The position numbers and the translations under genes were made by a program. A stretch of 64,000 bases of DNA from Streptomyces sp. NBC_00358 (GTDB lineage Bacteria; Actinomycetota; Actinomycetes; Streptomycetales; Streptomycetaceae), in assembly GCF_036099295.1 (NCBI RefSeq), contig NZ_CP107976.1, positions 1,674,001 to 1,738,000 on the forward strand, written 5' to 3'. The stretch's first letter is position 1. Every line of letters starts with the position of its first letter. The notes under the pieces were generated by a model that saw only the letters and a program-made list of their open reading frames with translations, did not search any database and had not been told where the DNA came from. Shown in pieces: positions 26,566-35,186 of the stretch.

Positions 26566-27759
26566 TCAGGCGTCCAGCTCCGCGCGCGCCGCCACGAAGG
26601 CGTCCACGGCCCGGTTCACGTCCTCGGTGGAGTGCCCCGCGGACAGTTGTACGCGGATACGGGCCTTGTCCTGCGGGACGACCGGGTACGAGAAGCCGAT
26701 CACGTACACGCCGCGCTCCAGGAGCAGCTCCGCCATGCGGCCGGCGACGGACGCGTCACCGATCATGACCGGGGCGATCGCGTGGTCGCCGGGGAGGATG
26801 TCGAAGCCCTCCGCGGTCATCCGGGAGCGGAACAGCGCGGTGTTCTCCGCGAGCCGGACGCGCAGGTCGTCGGCCGACTCCAGCAGGTCGAGGACCTTCA
26901 GGGAGGCCGCGGCGATCACCGGCGCGAGCGTGTTCGAGAAGAGGTACGGGCGGGACCGCTGGCGCAGCAGCGCGACGATCTCGGCGCGGGCCGCGACATA
27001 GCCGCCGGAGGCGCCGCCGAGGGCCTTGCCGAGCGTGCCGGTGATGATGTCGACGCGGTCCATGACCCCGTGCAGTTCGGGGGTTCCCCGGCCGCCGGGG
27101 CCGACGAAGCCCACGGCGTGCGAGTCGTCGACCATGACCATCGCGTCGTAGCGGTCGGCGAGGTCGCAGATCTCCTGGAGCGGGGCGACGTAGCCGTCCA
27201 TCGAGAAGACACCGTCGGTGACGATCAGACGGCGGCGCGCGCCGGAGGCCTCCTTGAGCTGCGCCTCCAGGTCGGCCATGTCGCGGTTGGCGTACCGGAA
27301 GCGGCGGGCCTTGGACAGCCGGATGCCGTCGATGATCGAGGCGTGGTTGAGGGCGTCGGAGATGACCGCGTCCTCGGCGCCGAGGAGGGTCTCGAAGACG
27401 CCGCCGTTGGCGTCGAAGCAGGAGGAGTAGAGGATCGTGTCCTCCTGGCCGAGGAACGCGGACAGCCGCGCCTCCAGCTCCTTGTGCACCTCCTGCGTAC
27501 CGCAGATGAAGCGCACGGAGGCCATGCCGTAGCCCCAGCGGTCGAGCGCTTCGTGGGCGGCGGCGACGACCTCGGGGTGGTCGGCCAGACCGAGGTAGTT
27601 GTTCGCGCAGAAGTTGAGGACCTCACCGGGGCGGCCGCCCGAGGTGACGCTCACGGTCGCGGACTGCGGGGTGCCGATGACCCGCTCGGGCTTGTGCAGC
27701 CCGGCGGCGCGGATCTCGTCGAGGGTGGTGCGGAGGTCGTCGCGCACGGAGTCGAACAT
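26566..27759 (-). CDS. kbl: Glycine C-acetyltransferase (2-amino-3-ketobutyrate CoA ligase)
   Basis: The 397-residue PLP enzyme of the alpha-oxoamine synthase family cleaves 2-amino-3-ketobutyrate with CoA to glycine and acetyl-CoA. Visible are [30 protein letters not shown] and the PLP-lysine segment [15 protein letters not shown]. The length matches E. coli Kbl (398). AAGGA precedes a double ATG; the second (27759) gives the conserved MFDSVRDDL. It follows tdh by 19 bp, forming the two-step threonine degradation operon. Confidence 0.96.
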   Translation of the reverse strand: MFDSVRDDLRTTLDEIRAAGLHKPERVIGTPQSATVSVTSGGRPGEVLNFCANNYLGLADHPEVVAAAHEALDRWGYGMASVRFICGTQEVHKELEARLSAFLGQEDTILYSSCFDANGGVFETLLGAEDAVISDALNHASIIDGIRLSKARRFRYANRDMADLEAQLKEASGARRRLIVTDGVFSMDGYVAPLQEICDLADRYDAMVMVDDSHAVGFVGPGGRGTPELHGVMDRVDIITGTLGKALGGASGGYVAARAEIVALLRQRSRPYLFSNTLAPVIAAASLKVLDLLESADDLRVRLAENTALFRSRMTAEGFDILPGDHAIAPVMIGDASVAGRMAELLLERGVYVIGFSYPVVPQDKARIRVQLSAGHSTEDVNRAVDAFVAARAELDA

Positions 27760-27778
27760 CATCAGTTCCTTTGAGTCC

Positions 27779-28807
27779 TCAGAGGGTCCAGTCGAGAATG
27801 ACCTTGCCGCCACGGCCGCCGGCCGCGTCGTCGAACGCTTCCTCGTAGTCCCGGAAGCCGTAGCGGCCGGTGATCACGGGCGAGAGGTCGAGGCCGCTCT
27901 CCAGGAGGACGGACATCGCGTACCAGGTCTCGAACATCTCGCGGCCGTAGATGCCCTTGATCGTGATCATGGAGGTGACGATCCGGGACCAGTCGACCGG
28001 GAACTCCGCGGACGGCAGGCCCAGCATCGCGATCCGCCCCCCGTGCGTCATGTTGGCGATCATGTCGCGCATCGCCTCGGGGCGGCCGGACATCTCCAGG
28101 CCGATGTCGAAGCCCTCGCGCAGGCCGAGCGTGCGCTGGCCGTCGGCGATCGTCGAGCCCCCGACGTTGAGGGCGAGGCTGACGCCGATCTTGCGGGCCA
28201 GCTCCAGGCGCTCCTCGCTGACGTCGGTGATGACGACGTTGCGGGCGCCCGCGTGGCGGGCCACCGCGGCGGCCATCAGGCCGATCGGTCCCGCGCCGGT
28301 GATCAGGACGTCCTCGCCGACCAGCGGGAAGGACAGCGCGGTGTGCACGGCGTTGCCGAACGGGTCGAAGATCGCGGCGACATCGAGGTCGACCGGGACG
28401 CGGTGCACCCACACGTTCTGGGCGGGCAGCACGACGTACTCGGCGAACGCGCCGTCGCGGCCGACGCCGAGGCCGACGGTGGCACGGCAGAGGTGGCGCC
28501 GCCCGGCGAGGCAGTTGCGGCACTTGCCGCAGACCAGGTGGCCCTCGCCGCTGACCCGGTCGCCGACGTTGATGTCGGCGACGTCGCGGCCGGTCTCGAC
28601 GACCTCGCCGACGAACTCGTGGCCCAGCACGAGGGGCGTGGTGATGGCCTGCTGCGCCCAGCCGTCCCAGTTGCGGATGTGCAGGTCGGTGCCGCAGATC
28701 CCGGTCCTGAGGACCTTGATCAGTACGTCACCGGGGCCGGCCTGGGGCTCCGGGACGTCCGTGAGCCAGAGTCCGGGCTCCGCCTTCTCCTTGACCAGCG
28801 CCTTCAC
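27779..28807 (-). CDS. tdh: L-threonine 3-dehydrogenase
   Basis: The 342-residue zinc-dependent medium-chain dehydrogenase has Cys38, His63-Glu64 (LGHEF), the structural zinc cysteines in CGKCRNC plus C107, and a GAGPIGL nucleotide site. It oxidises threonine with NAD+ to 2-amino-3-ketobutyrate, the substrate of the kbl product encoded next. It is the first gene of the operon. The 278 bases upstream (28808-29085) hold no gene and should contain its promoter. Confidence 0.96.
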   Translation of the reverse strand: MKALVKEKAEPGLWLTDVPEPQAGPGDVLIKVLRTGICGTDLHIRNWDGWAQQAITTPLVLGHEFVGEVVETGRDVADINVGDRVSGEGHLVCGKCRNCLAGRRHLCRATVGLGVGRDGAFAEYVVLPAQNVWVHRVPVDLDVAAIFDPFGNAVHTALSFPLVGEDVLITGAGPIGLMAAAVARHAGARNVVITDVSEERLELARKIGVSLALNVGGSTIADGQRTLGLREGFDIGLEMSGRPEAMRDMIANMTHGGRIAMLGLPSAEFPVDWSRIVTSMITIKGIYGREMFETWYAMSVLLESGLDLSPVITGRYGFRDYEEAFDDAAGGRGGKVILDWTL

Positions 28808-29085
28808 TCGACGGCTCCTGTGCGTGAGGTCCCGGGAAAAGGCACGCCGAAGGAGGCCCGCACCGGGGAGAGGGGTGAATTCACCCAGAAATCTGCCGTA
28901 CGACGGTGCCCCCGGTCCATCGAGGATTTCTTAAGCGCTGCCCCAGCTTTGCTTCACGCCCCAGTTCTCCCTAGCCCTGCTTGGGGTCGGATGTCGCGGG
29001 GCCGGAGTGGCCCAAGAGGGGGAATGCGGTTCCGGAGGCGACTACTTGGCGTCCTCCCCCTCGCGTCGGATCCCGTGGACGCCCG

Positions 29086-29673
29086 TCAGATCCCGTGGAC
29101 CCCTTCCCGCCGTTCGAGCCGCTCGACCAGCTCGGCCGCCATCGACTTGATCGTCCGCAGGCCCGCCTGTCCCCAGGGGCGCGGCTCCACGTCCACGACG
29201 CAGATGGTGCCGAGGGCGATGCCGGTGCGGTCGATCAACGGGGCGCCGAGGTAGGAGCGGACACCGAACTCGTCGACGACCGGATTCCCGGCGAAGCGCG
29301 GGTAGTCGCAGACGTCCTCCAGGACGAGCGCCTTGCGGCGCACCACCACATGAGGGCAGAAGCCGTGATCCCGGGCCATGTAGCGGCCCAGTTCGAGCTC
29401 TCCGCCCTCCCGGGCCGCGGCGAGGCCCGCGCCCTTGGCACCGCCGTCCGGAGTGTGCAGGCCCGCGAAGAACTGCTGCTCCTCGTCGATGAAGTTGACC
29501 ATCGAATAGGGAGCCGCGGCGACCTCCGCGAGGCGGTCAGCGAAGGCGTCGAAGGCGGGCTCGGAGCGCTCCCCGAGCCCCAGTCCGCGCAGTCGCCGCA
29601 CCCGGGCCGGAGCGTCCTTGTCCTCCGGTGTGAGCAGCAGCCGACCGGCCGGCCGTGGCGGGTCGTAACTCAT
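29086..29673 (-). CDS. GAF-domain protein of the conservon
   Basis: The 195-residue protein has a GAF domain (VNFIDEEQQFFAGLH, DHGFCPHVVVRR, SYLGAPLIDRTGIALGTICV). Its ATG overlaps the stop of the GTPase gene (ATGA), so it is the fifth member of the conservon unit. GAF proteins bind small ligands or chromophores; here it may link a signal to the GTPase module (inference). The frame is open further upstream, but that part overlaps the GTPase gene. Confidence 0.85.
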   Translation of the reverse strand: MSYDPPRPAGRLLLTPEDKDAPARVRRLRGLGLGERSEPAFDAFADRLAEVAAAPYSMVNFIDEEQQFFAGLHTPDGGAKGAGLAAAREGGELELGRYMARDHGFCPHVVVRRKALVLEDVCDYPRFAGNPVVDEFGVRSYLGAPLIDRTGIALGTICVVDVEPRPWGQAGLRTIKSMAAELVERLERREGVHGI

Positions 29674-30269
29674 GTACGGGCTCCGTGACTCGGGAAGGGG
29701 GCCGGTGCGTGGGCGAGGAGGTGGCGGACCAGGCTGAGCAGGGTCTGCACTCCCGAGCTGGAGATCCGGGCGTCGCAGCACACGACGGGGATGGCGGGGT
29801 CGAGGTCGATGGCGGCGCGCACCTCGGCGGGGTCGTAGCGGTACGAGCCGTCGAACTCGTTGACCGCGACGATGAACGCGAGTCCGCGCTGCTCGAAGAA
29901 GTCGACGGCCGCGAAGCAGTCCTCCAGGCGGCGCGTGTCGGCGAGGATCACCGCGCCGAGCGCGCCCTCCGAGAGTTCGTCCCACATGAACCAGAACCGC
30001 TCCTGCCCGGGTGTGCCGAACAGATAGAGCACATGTTCCGGATCCAGGGTTATGCGGCCGAAGTCCATCGCGACCGTTGTCTCGACCTTGTTCTCGATGC
30101 CGTCGAGGCGGTCGGTCGAGGCGCTGACCGTGGTGAGCAGTTCCTCCGTACTGAGCGGCGCGATCTCGCTCACCGCGCCGACGAACGTTGTCTTTCCGAC
30201 CCCGAACCCGCCCGCCACCAAGATCTTCAGCGCGGTGGGGAAGGGGTCAGAGCTGCCGTCGTAATCCAT
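29670..30269 (-). CDS. cvnD: Conservon GTPase (CvnD type)
   Basis: The 199-residue Ras-like ATP/GTP-binding protein has the P-loop AGGFGVGKTTFVG, switch FGTPGQERFWFMWD and the NEFD guanine-specificity variant. It overlaps the DUF742 gene by 23 bp and the GAF gene by 4 bp. In Streptomyces conservons the GTPase forms a membrane-associated complex with CvnA, CvnB and CvnC, comparable to a heterotrimeric G-protein switch. Confidence 0.93.
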   Translation of the reverse strand: MDYDGSSDPFPTALKILVAGGFGVGKTTFVGAVSEIAPLSTEELLTTVSASTDRLDGIENKVETTVAMDFGRITLDPEHVLYLFGTPGQERFWFMWDELSEGALGAVILADTRRLEDCFAAVDFFEQRGLAFIVAVNEFDGSYRYDPAEVRAAIDLDPAIPVVCCDARISSSGVQTLLSLVRHLLAHAPAPFPSHGART

Positions 30270-30618
30270 CGAGCACTGCCTCCAGAAGAGACCGGTCAGT
30301 GGGGTTGTGGTGGAACTCCGGGGGCTTCGTGGTGAGCGCCCCGCAGTCGACGAGGTCCGACAGCAGCACCTTGGTGACCGCTGCCGGCAGCTTCAGATGG
30401 GCGGCGACCTCCGCGACCGAGACCGGTGCCCGGCAGCGTTCCAGTGCCTGGCTGTGCTCGGGGCCGAGGTAGCCGAGGGGCATGGCTCCGGTGGCCATGA
30501 CCTGGGAGAGGAGGTCGAGCGCGGTCGTCGGCCTGGTCCGGCCGTTGCTGACGGTGTACGGGCGCACCAGGCGTCCCGCCGCGTCGTCGAGCCAGGGCCC
30601 GTCGCCGGCCGCGGCCAC
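30247..30618 (-). CDS. cvnC: DUF742 protein of the conservon (CvnC type)
   Basis: The 123-residue protein has the DUF742 winged-helix pattern: LVRPYTVSNGRTRP, LEPHS-like LGPEHSQALERC, VSVAEVAAHLKLPAAVTKVL, and a C-terminal LLEAVLDGLRRL. It starts at a GTG two bases after the stop of the roadblock gene, with GAGG upstream. The frame stays open for kilobases on the left strand through cvnA, but that is a high-GC artefact. Likely partner of the GTPase. Confidence 0.88.
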   Translation of the reverse strand: MAAAGDGPWLDDAAGRLVRPYTVSNGRTRPTTALDLLSQVMATGAMPLGYLGPEHSQALERCRAPVSVAEVAAHLKLPAAVTKVLLSDLVDCGALTTKPPEFHHNPTDRSLLEAVLDGLRRQL

Positions 30619-30620
30619 GC

Positions 30621-31055
30621 TCAAGACCTCATCGCCGGGGGTTCGGCGGCGGGCTGCCGGGGCGCGGTGACCAGATAGGGCCGGACGCTCTTGACCAGCA
30701 TCGCCATCTCGTAGCCGAGCACGGCCGCGTCGGCCTCGCGGCCGGCGAGCACGGCGAGACAGGTTCCGGAGCCGGCCGTGGAGACGAACAGCAGGGTCGA
30801 GTCGAGTTCGACCACGACCTGGCGCACCTCGCCGCCGTCCCCGAACCGCGCGCCCGCGCTGCGCCCGAGGGAGTAGAGGCCCGAGGCCAGCGCCGCCATG
30901 TGGTCGGCGCTGTCCGGGTCGAGGCCGTGGACCGACTTCACGAGCCCGTCGCAGGAGAGCAGCACCGCGCTGGTGGTGTGGGGTACGCGCTGGACGAGGC
31001 CGCTCATCAGCCAGTCGAGGTCGGATACGTGGCCGGTCGGCGCATCGCTCGCCAT
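30621..31055 (-). CDS. cvnB: Roadblock/LC7-domain protein (CvnB type)
   Basis: The 144-residue roadblock/LC7 protein contains DLDWLMSGLVQRVPHTTSAV, LLSCDGLVKSVHGLD, and FVSTAGSGTCLAVLAG. Such proteins are regulators of small GTPases. A strong AGGAG site precedes the ATG. It lies between the sensor-kinase-like gene and the DUF742 gene in the standard cvnA-B-C-D order. Confidence 0.93.
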   Translation of the reverse strand: MASDAPTGHVSDLDWLMSGLVQRVPHTTSAVLLSCDGLVKSVHGLDPDSADHMAALASGLYSLGRSAGARFGDGGEVRQVVVELDSTLLFVSTAGSGTCLAVLAGREADAAVLGYEMAMLVKSVRPYLVTAPRQPAAEPPAMRS

Positions 31056-31139
31056 GGGGGATCGACTCCTTGAGGTACGAAGGTCTTCGGGAGCGGTGGG
31101 GTGGACGTGGGGGTGGAGGCGGTCGTCTGGGGGTGGCCG

Positions 31140-33197
31140 TCAGGCCGGGGTGTTCCCGTCGTGCCGGGTGGTGCGGTCGTGTCCGGAGGCGGTGTCCCGG
31201 GCCCCGTGCGGCGCCTGCGCGTGCGCCGTGCGCGGCTCGCCCGGCCGGGTGGCCGGTCCGTCGTCCTGCGGAGGTACGTCCACGGGGTCGCCGCCACGGG
31301 CGGGGGTGCCGGTGGACAGCTCCCCGCGGGTGTGGACCGCGGGCTCCCTGTACAGCGCTTCCAGGCGTGGCCGGTCCGGGAACGAGGCCGGGGCGGCCGG
31401 CACGTCCGCCCCGGCCGTTCCCTGGGGCGCCCCCGGGTCGGCCCGGCCGTCCGACTCGCTGGAGGAGGCCTCCGCGAGCCCGATCCCGCGCTGGAAGGCG
31501 GCCATGAGACCCGGGTCGTGGCCGACGAGATGCCCGGTGTCGGGACGGGCCACGGGTCCTTCGCGCAGTTGCGGGACGATGTGCTCCTGGGCGCGCCGCT
31601 TGGGCAGGTGGGGCTTGCCCATCGTGCCGCGCACGACGCCGGCGCGCGGTGCCGGCGGCATGACCGCGTTCTCGGCGGCGGCGAGCCGGTCCTCGGCGCG
31701 GATGCCGGGTACCGCCTCGGCCGGATTGGGCCGCGGTGCGCCGGCCCCGCGCACCGGGAGGGGTGCGGGACCGCCTCGCCCCGCGACCGGCGCGACCCGC
31801 CGGGGTGTCTGCTGCTCGCCCCGGGCCGGCTCCCGCGGTGTCTGCCGGGGCACGGGCGCCACCGGGCGGCCCCCGGGAACGACCGGCACCGGGGCCGACC
31901 GCGTGGGCCCGGGGCCGAGGGACAGCTGCGGCACCCCGCTCGTCCCGGGCTCCACCGCCCGCGTCGCGCCGCCGTCTTCGAGGGCACCGGGCCGGGAGCC
32001 CAACAGCCCCTGCGGGACCACGAGTACGGCCTGGACGCCGCCGTAGATGTTGCTCTGGAGCCGTACCTGGATGCCGTGCCGACGGGCGAGCTGGGAGACC
32101 ACGAACAGGCCGATGCGCCCGTCCTGGAGCAGGCCGGCGACATTGACCTGGTCCGGGTCGGCGAGCAGGGCGTTCATCTTCTCCTGCTCGGCCGTCTGCA
32201 TACCGAGGCCGCGGTCCTCCACCTCGATGGCGAGTCCCGAGGTGACGAGGTTGACCCGCAGCAGCACCTGGGTGTGCGGGGCGGAGAACACCGTGGCGTT
32301 CTCGACGAGTTCGGCGAGCAGGTGGATGACATCGGCGACCGCGTGCCCGCGCAGGGTGCCGTCGATCGGGGGAACGAGCTTGACGCGCGAGTACTGCTCG
32401 ACCTCCGCGATCGCGGAACGCACCACCTCGGTCATGGAGACCGGGTTGCTCCACTGCCGGCGCGAGACGGCGCCGCCGAGCACGGCGAGGTTCTCGGCGT
32501 GGCGCCGGATGCGGGTGGCGAGGTGGTCGACGTGGAAGAGCCCCTTGAGGAGGTCGGGGTCCTCGATCTCGTTCTCCAGCTCGTCGAGGATGGAGATCTC
32601 GCGGTGCACGAGGGACTGAAGACGGCGGGCCAGATTGACGAAGACCTCGACCTTCTGCTCGCTGCCCGCGTGGCTGGAGAGCTGCGAGGCCTGCACGACG
32701 GCCACGACGGCGCCGTCGTGGGCGCGCGAGATGTCCGCGGCGAGCAGCTCGAAGTCGTCGGCGTCCGCGGGAGGGCGGCGGCGCGTCCTGCGGGCGGGCG
32801 GCTCCTCGCCGCGCCGCAGCCCCTCGACGACGGCGCGCAGATCGGTCTCGGCGCGGGCGCTGGTGCGGCGCAGGGCTCCTATGCGTTCCCGTACGGAGGT
32901 GGCGGCGCGATCGGCGGCCACGGCTGCGATCAGGATGCCGGCCAGGGCCACGCCCACCGCTCCGGCGAGGACGGCCCACAGGACCGGGCCGGGCCGGGCG
33001 CCGGTGGAGCGGACGGTGAACAGGACGGCGGCGCACGCGCTGAGTGCCACGGCCGTCGGCGGCAGGACCGCGAGGCGCAGCAGCTGCGGCCGCAGGTGCG
33101 TCTCGGGCGGCGGAGGGGTGGCACGGGCGACCGGTCGTCCGTGCCGCCCGCCCTCACGGCGGTCTGCGCGTGCGGCCGGTGCGCGAAGGTGAGACAT
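31140..33197 (-). CDS. cvnA: Sensor histidine-kinase-like protein (CvnA type)
   Basis: The 685-residue protein has two N-terminal membrane segments (LAVLPPTAVALSACAAVLF and a second near VLWAVLAGAVGVALAGILI). A coiled region with the FHVDHLATRIRRHAENLAVL phospho-acceptor-like helix follows, then a GHKL ATPase domain (LVENATVFSAP, EDRGLGM). A long Pro/Gly/Ala-rich C-terminal tail of about 250 residues closes the protein. Start ATG at 33197 has GAGGA upstream; the open frame reaches further. It is the membrane sensor of the conservon. Confidence 0.93.
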   Translation of the reverse strand: MSHLRAPAARADRREGGRHGRPVARATPPPPETHLRPQLLRLAVLPPTAVALSACAAVLFTVRSTGARPGPVLWAVLAGAVGVALAGILIAAVAADRAATSVRERIGALRRTSARAETDLRAVVEGLRRGEEPPARRTRRRPPADADDFELLAADISRAHDGAVVAVVQASQLSSHAGSEQKVEVFVNLARRLQSLVHREISILDELENEIEDPDLLKGLFHVDHLATRIRRHAENLAVLGGAVSRRQWSNPVSMTEVVRSAIAEVEQYSRVKLVPPIDGTLRGHAVADVIHLLAELVENATVFSAPHTQVLLRVNLVTSGLAIEVEDRGLGMQTAEQEKMNALLADPDQVNVAGLLQDGRIGLFVVSQLARRHGIQVRLQSNIYGGVQAVLVVPQGLLGSRPGALEDGGATRAVEPGTSGVPQLSLGPGPTRSAPVPVVPGGRPVAPVPRQTPREPARGEQQTPRRVAPVAGRGGPAPLPVRGAGAPRPNPAEAVPGIRAEDRLAAAENAVMPPAPRAGVVRGTMGKPHLPKRRAQEHIVPQLREGPVARPDTGHLVGHDPGLMAAFQRGIGLAEASSSESDGRADPGAPQGTAGADVPAAPASFPDRPRLEALYREPAVHTRGELSTGTPARGGDPVDVPPQDDGPATRPGEPRTAHAQAPHGARDTASGHDRTTRHDGNTPA

Positions 33198-33483
33198 CGG
33201 CGTCCTCGTACTGGATGCGTCGGGGGCAGGGAGCCCCCGCGGGTCTGCGCGACTCGGGCGTGTGCCATCGCGGTGCCGGTCGAGAGAGCCGAAAAAATCG
33301 GCCCTGCGTCGCCCGACGGCAACTGACAGTAGTCGCCAACGCATCATGTGCGGTGGGCTGTTGACAAACTCCCCCAGGTAGCGTCCCGCTCTGGTATGAG
33401 GCGTCGTACGGCTGACCGATAACCCGTTCGGACGCACGTTCGTACCGGACTCCAGCCCTGATCAGAGCTGGTCAGAAGCGGTC

Positions 33484-33533
33484 ACAAGAAAACGGCGAGG
33501 ACCGAGGAGCGTTTCGCTCCTCGGCCCTCGCCG
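33484..33533 (-). terminator. Rho-independent terminator after the MBL-fold gene
   Basis: CGGCGAGG-A-CCGAGGAGCG pairs with CGCTCCTCGG-C-CCTCGCCG around a TTT loop (33493-33533). On the minus strand it is followed by TTTTCTT. It ends the leftward transcript of the MBL-fold gene, 13 bases after its stop. Confidence 0.9.
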
Positions 33534-33545
33534 TAGATCGGACGA

Positions 33546-34763
33546 TCAGCCCGCGGACACCGTTTCCGGCTCCCCGGTGCCCTCCGGGGACCCGTCGGCG
33601 ACGTCACCGGGCGTGTCGGCGGTGGTCTCCTCGACGACCGGCCAGCCGTCCTTCGGCGTACGGGCCACTCCACGCCACCACGGCTCGGAGGGGACCGTCT
33701 CGGACGCGGGCTCGAAGGGCTCACCGGGACGCGGCAGCGCCACCCGGGCACCGACCGCGCGGGCGGCGGCCAGCGTGCCCTCGCCCGGGTCGGACCAGGC
33801 GTGGGTGGAGAGATTGAACGTCCCCCAGTGGATCGGCAGCATCACTCCGGAGGGCCGCCCGCCCTGGAGGTCGAGGTGGGACCGCATCCCCTCCTGGGGA
33901 GTCATGTGGATGTCGGGCCAGAAGTCGCTGTACGCGCCGATCTGGATCATCGTGGCGTCGAAGGGACCGTGGGCCGCGCCGATGTCCTTGAAGCCCTGGA
34001 AGTAGCCGGTGTCGCCGCTGTGGTAGATCCGGTGCGTGTCGCCCTCGGCGACCCAGGAGGCCCAGAGGGTGTGCTGGGTGTTGCGCAGGCCGCGGCCGCA
34101 GAAGTGGCGCGCCGGTGTCGCCGTCAGCGTGATCCCGCCGACTTTGGTCGACTCCTGCCAGTCCAGCTCGCGGATCCGGTCCACCGAGACGCCCCAGTGC
34201 TCCAGATGCGCTCCGACGCCCAGCGGCACCGCGAACACCGTGTCCGTGCCGGCCAGCGCCTTGATCGTCGGCATGTCGAGGTGGTCGTAGTGGTCGTGCG
34301 AGATCACCACGACGTCGACCGGGCCGAGCGCGGCCAGCGGAAGGGGCACGGGGTGGAGTCGCTTGGGACCGGCGAAGGCGAACGGTGAGCAGCGCTCACC
34401 CCAGACCGGGTCGAACAGCACCCGGTGGCCGTCGATCTCGGCGAGGACGCTGGAGTGCCCCATCCAGGTGAGCCGCAGCCCGGTCGCGGCGGGCCTGGCC
34501 AGGTCCGCGAGCGTCGTCGCGTGCACCGGCACCGTCCCGGTCGGGGAGCGGTGGGCACGCTCCTCGCTGCGGAAGTAGACCTTCGCGAACTCGACCATCG
34601 AGCCGTCGGGGCGCGTACGGGCGTTCTCCGGGTTCTGGAAGACACCGTCCGCGAAGTTCGGCGAATTGCGGATGCGCCGCATGCGCGCACCAGCCGGATC
34701 CGCGCCGAAGGCGGCGGGCCGCAGCGCGCGGAGCCCGGAGCTCAGGGTACGGAAACCGGTCAC
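33546..34763 (-). CDS. Metallo-beta-lactamase-fold hydrolase (NAPE-PLD/UlaG-like)
   Basis: The 405-residue protein has the MBL metal motif HDHYDHLD, upstream TWMGHSSVLAEIDG, and downstream ligands in ARHFCGRG, YHSGDTGYF and PIHWGTF. This layout matches the N-acyl-phosphatidylethanolamine phospholipase D-like branch. The substrate is not determined. GTG start with an ideal GGAGG-TATCC spacing. The C-terminal 40 residues are acidic and low complexity. Single-gene unit ending at a strong terminator. Confidence 0.88.
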   Translation of the reverse strand: MTGFRTLSSGLRALRPAAFGADPAGARMRRIRNSPNFADGVFQNPENARTRPDGSMVEFAKVYFRSEERAHRSPTGTVPVHATTLADLARPAATGLRLTWMGHSSVLAEIDGHRVLFDPVWGERCSPFAFAGPKRLHPVPLPLAALGPVDVVVISHDHYDHLDMPTIKALAGTDTVFAVPLGVGAHLEHWGVSVDRIRELDWQESTKVGGITLTATPARHFCGRGLRNTQHTLWASWVAEGDTHRIYHSGDTGYFQGFKDIGAAHGPFDATMIQIGAYSDFWPDIHMTPQEGMRSHLDLQGGRPSGVMLPIHWGTFNLSTHAWSDPGEGTLAAARAVGARVALPRPGEPFEPASETVPSEPWWRGVARTPKDGWPVVEETTADTPGDVADGSPEGTGEPETVSAG

Positions 34764-35186
34764 GGATACCTCCAGATGGAGTCGGTCAGGCTTTCATTAT
34801 GGTCGTCGCCTCTGACAGCGCCGGGTCGCCCCGGTCACAGAGCGATGTCCGTGACCCCGGGTCTGTCATTGCTCAACCCCACCGCGCCCGCGCTTCTTCC
34901 GGCTCAGGGAGACGTTCTGAAGCGCCACAGCGCCCACGGGTGCCCCGCACGTGCCCACACCGACGGCCCGTCCGCGCGCGGCCCCGTCCGGGTACGGCCC
35001 GGTTCCACCGACCGCACCCGGGCCGCTCCGCGCAGCCGTACCCGGGCCCCCGGCGTCCCCTCCGGCGATCGGCGCAGCGCGTCGACATGACCCGAAGGCC
35101 GTTTCGATACTGACTCATGATTCAGTAGACCGGTACCGTCCCAGTGGCCCGCGGGCCGCGCCCGCCCGTCCATCCCTGGAGACACC
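34764..35186. other. Intergenic region between MBL-fold and ThDP-enzyme genes
   Basis: These 423 bases separate divergent genes. The left end (about 34780-34810) is AT-richer and probably holds the MBL-gene promoter. The right end holds a 16-bp palindrome at 35110-35125, listed separately. The middle has open frames on both strands but no ribosome site or recognisable protein. Confidence 0.6.
35110..35125. promoter_or_regulatory. Palindromic operator candidate upstream of the ThDP operon
   Basis: CTGACTCATGATTCAG is an inverted repeat with a single mismatched pair (CTGA-n-TCATGA-n-TCAG), 61 bases before the GTG of the ThDP enzyme in an AT-rich patch. This is a plausible repressor site; the TetR gene at 38229, two genes downstream, is one candidate. 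Confidence 0.5.

Noticed and set aside
30247..33036. Single 929-codon minus-strand frame through the conservon
   Set aside because: Only the last 123 codons match DUF742; the rest is out of frame with cvnA and cvnB, which have clear domains and ribosome sites.
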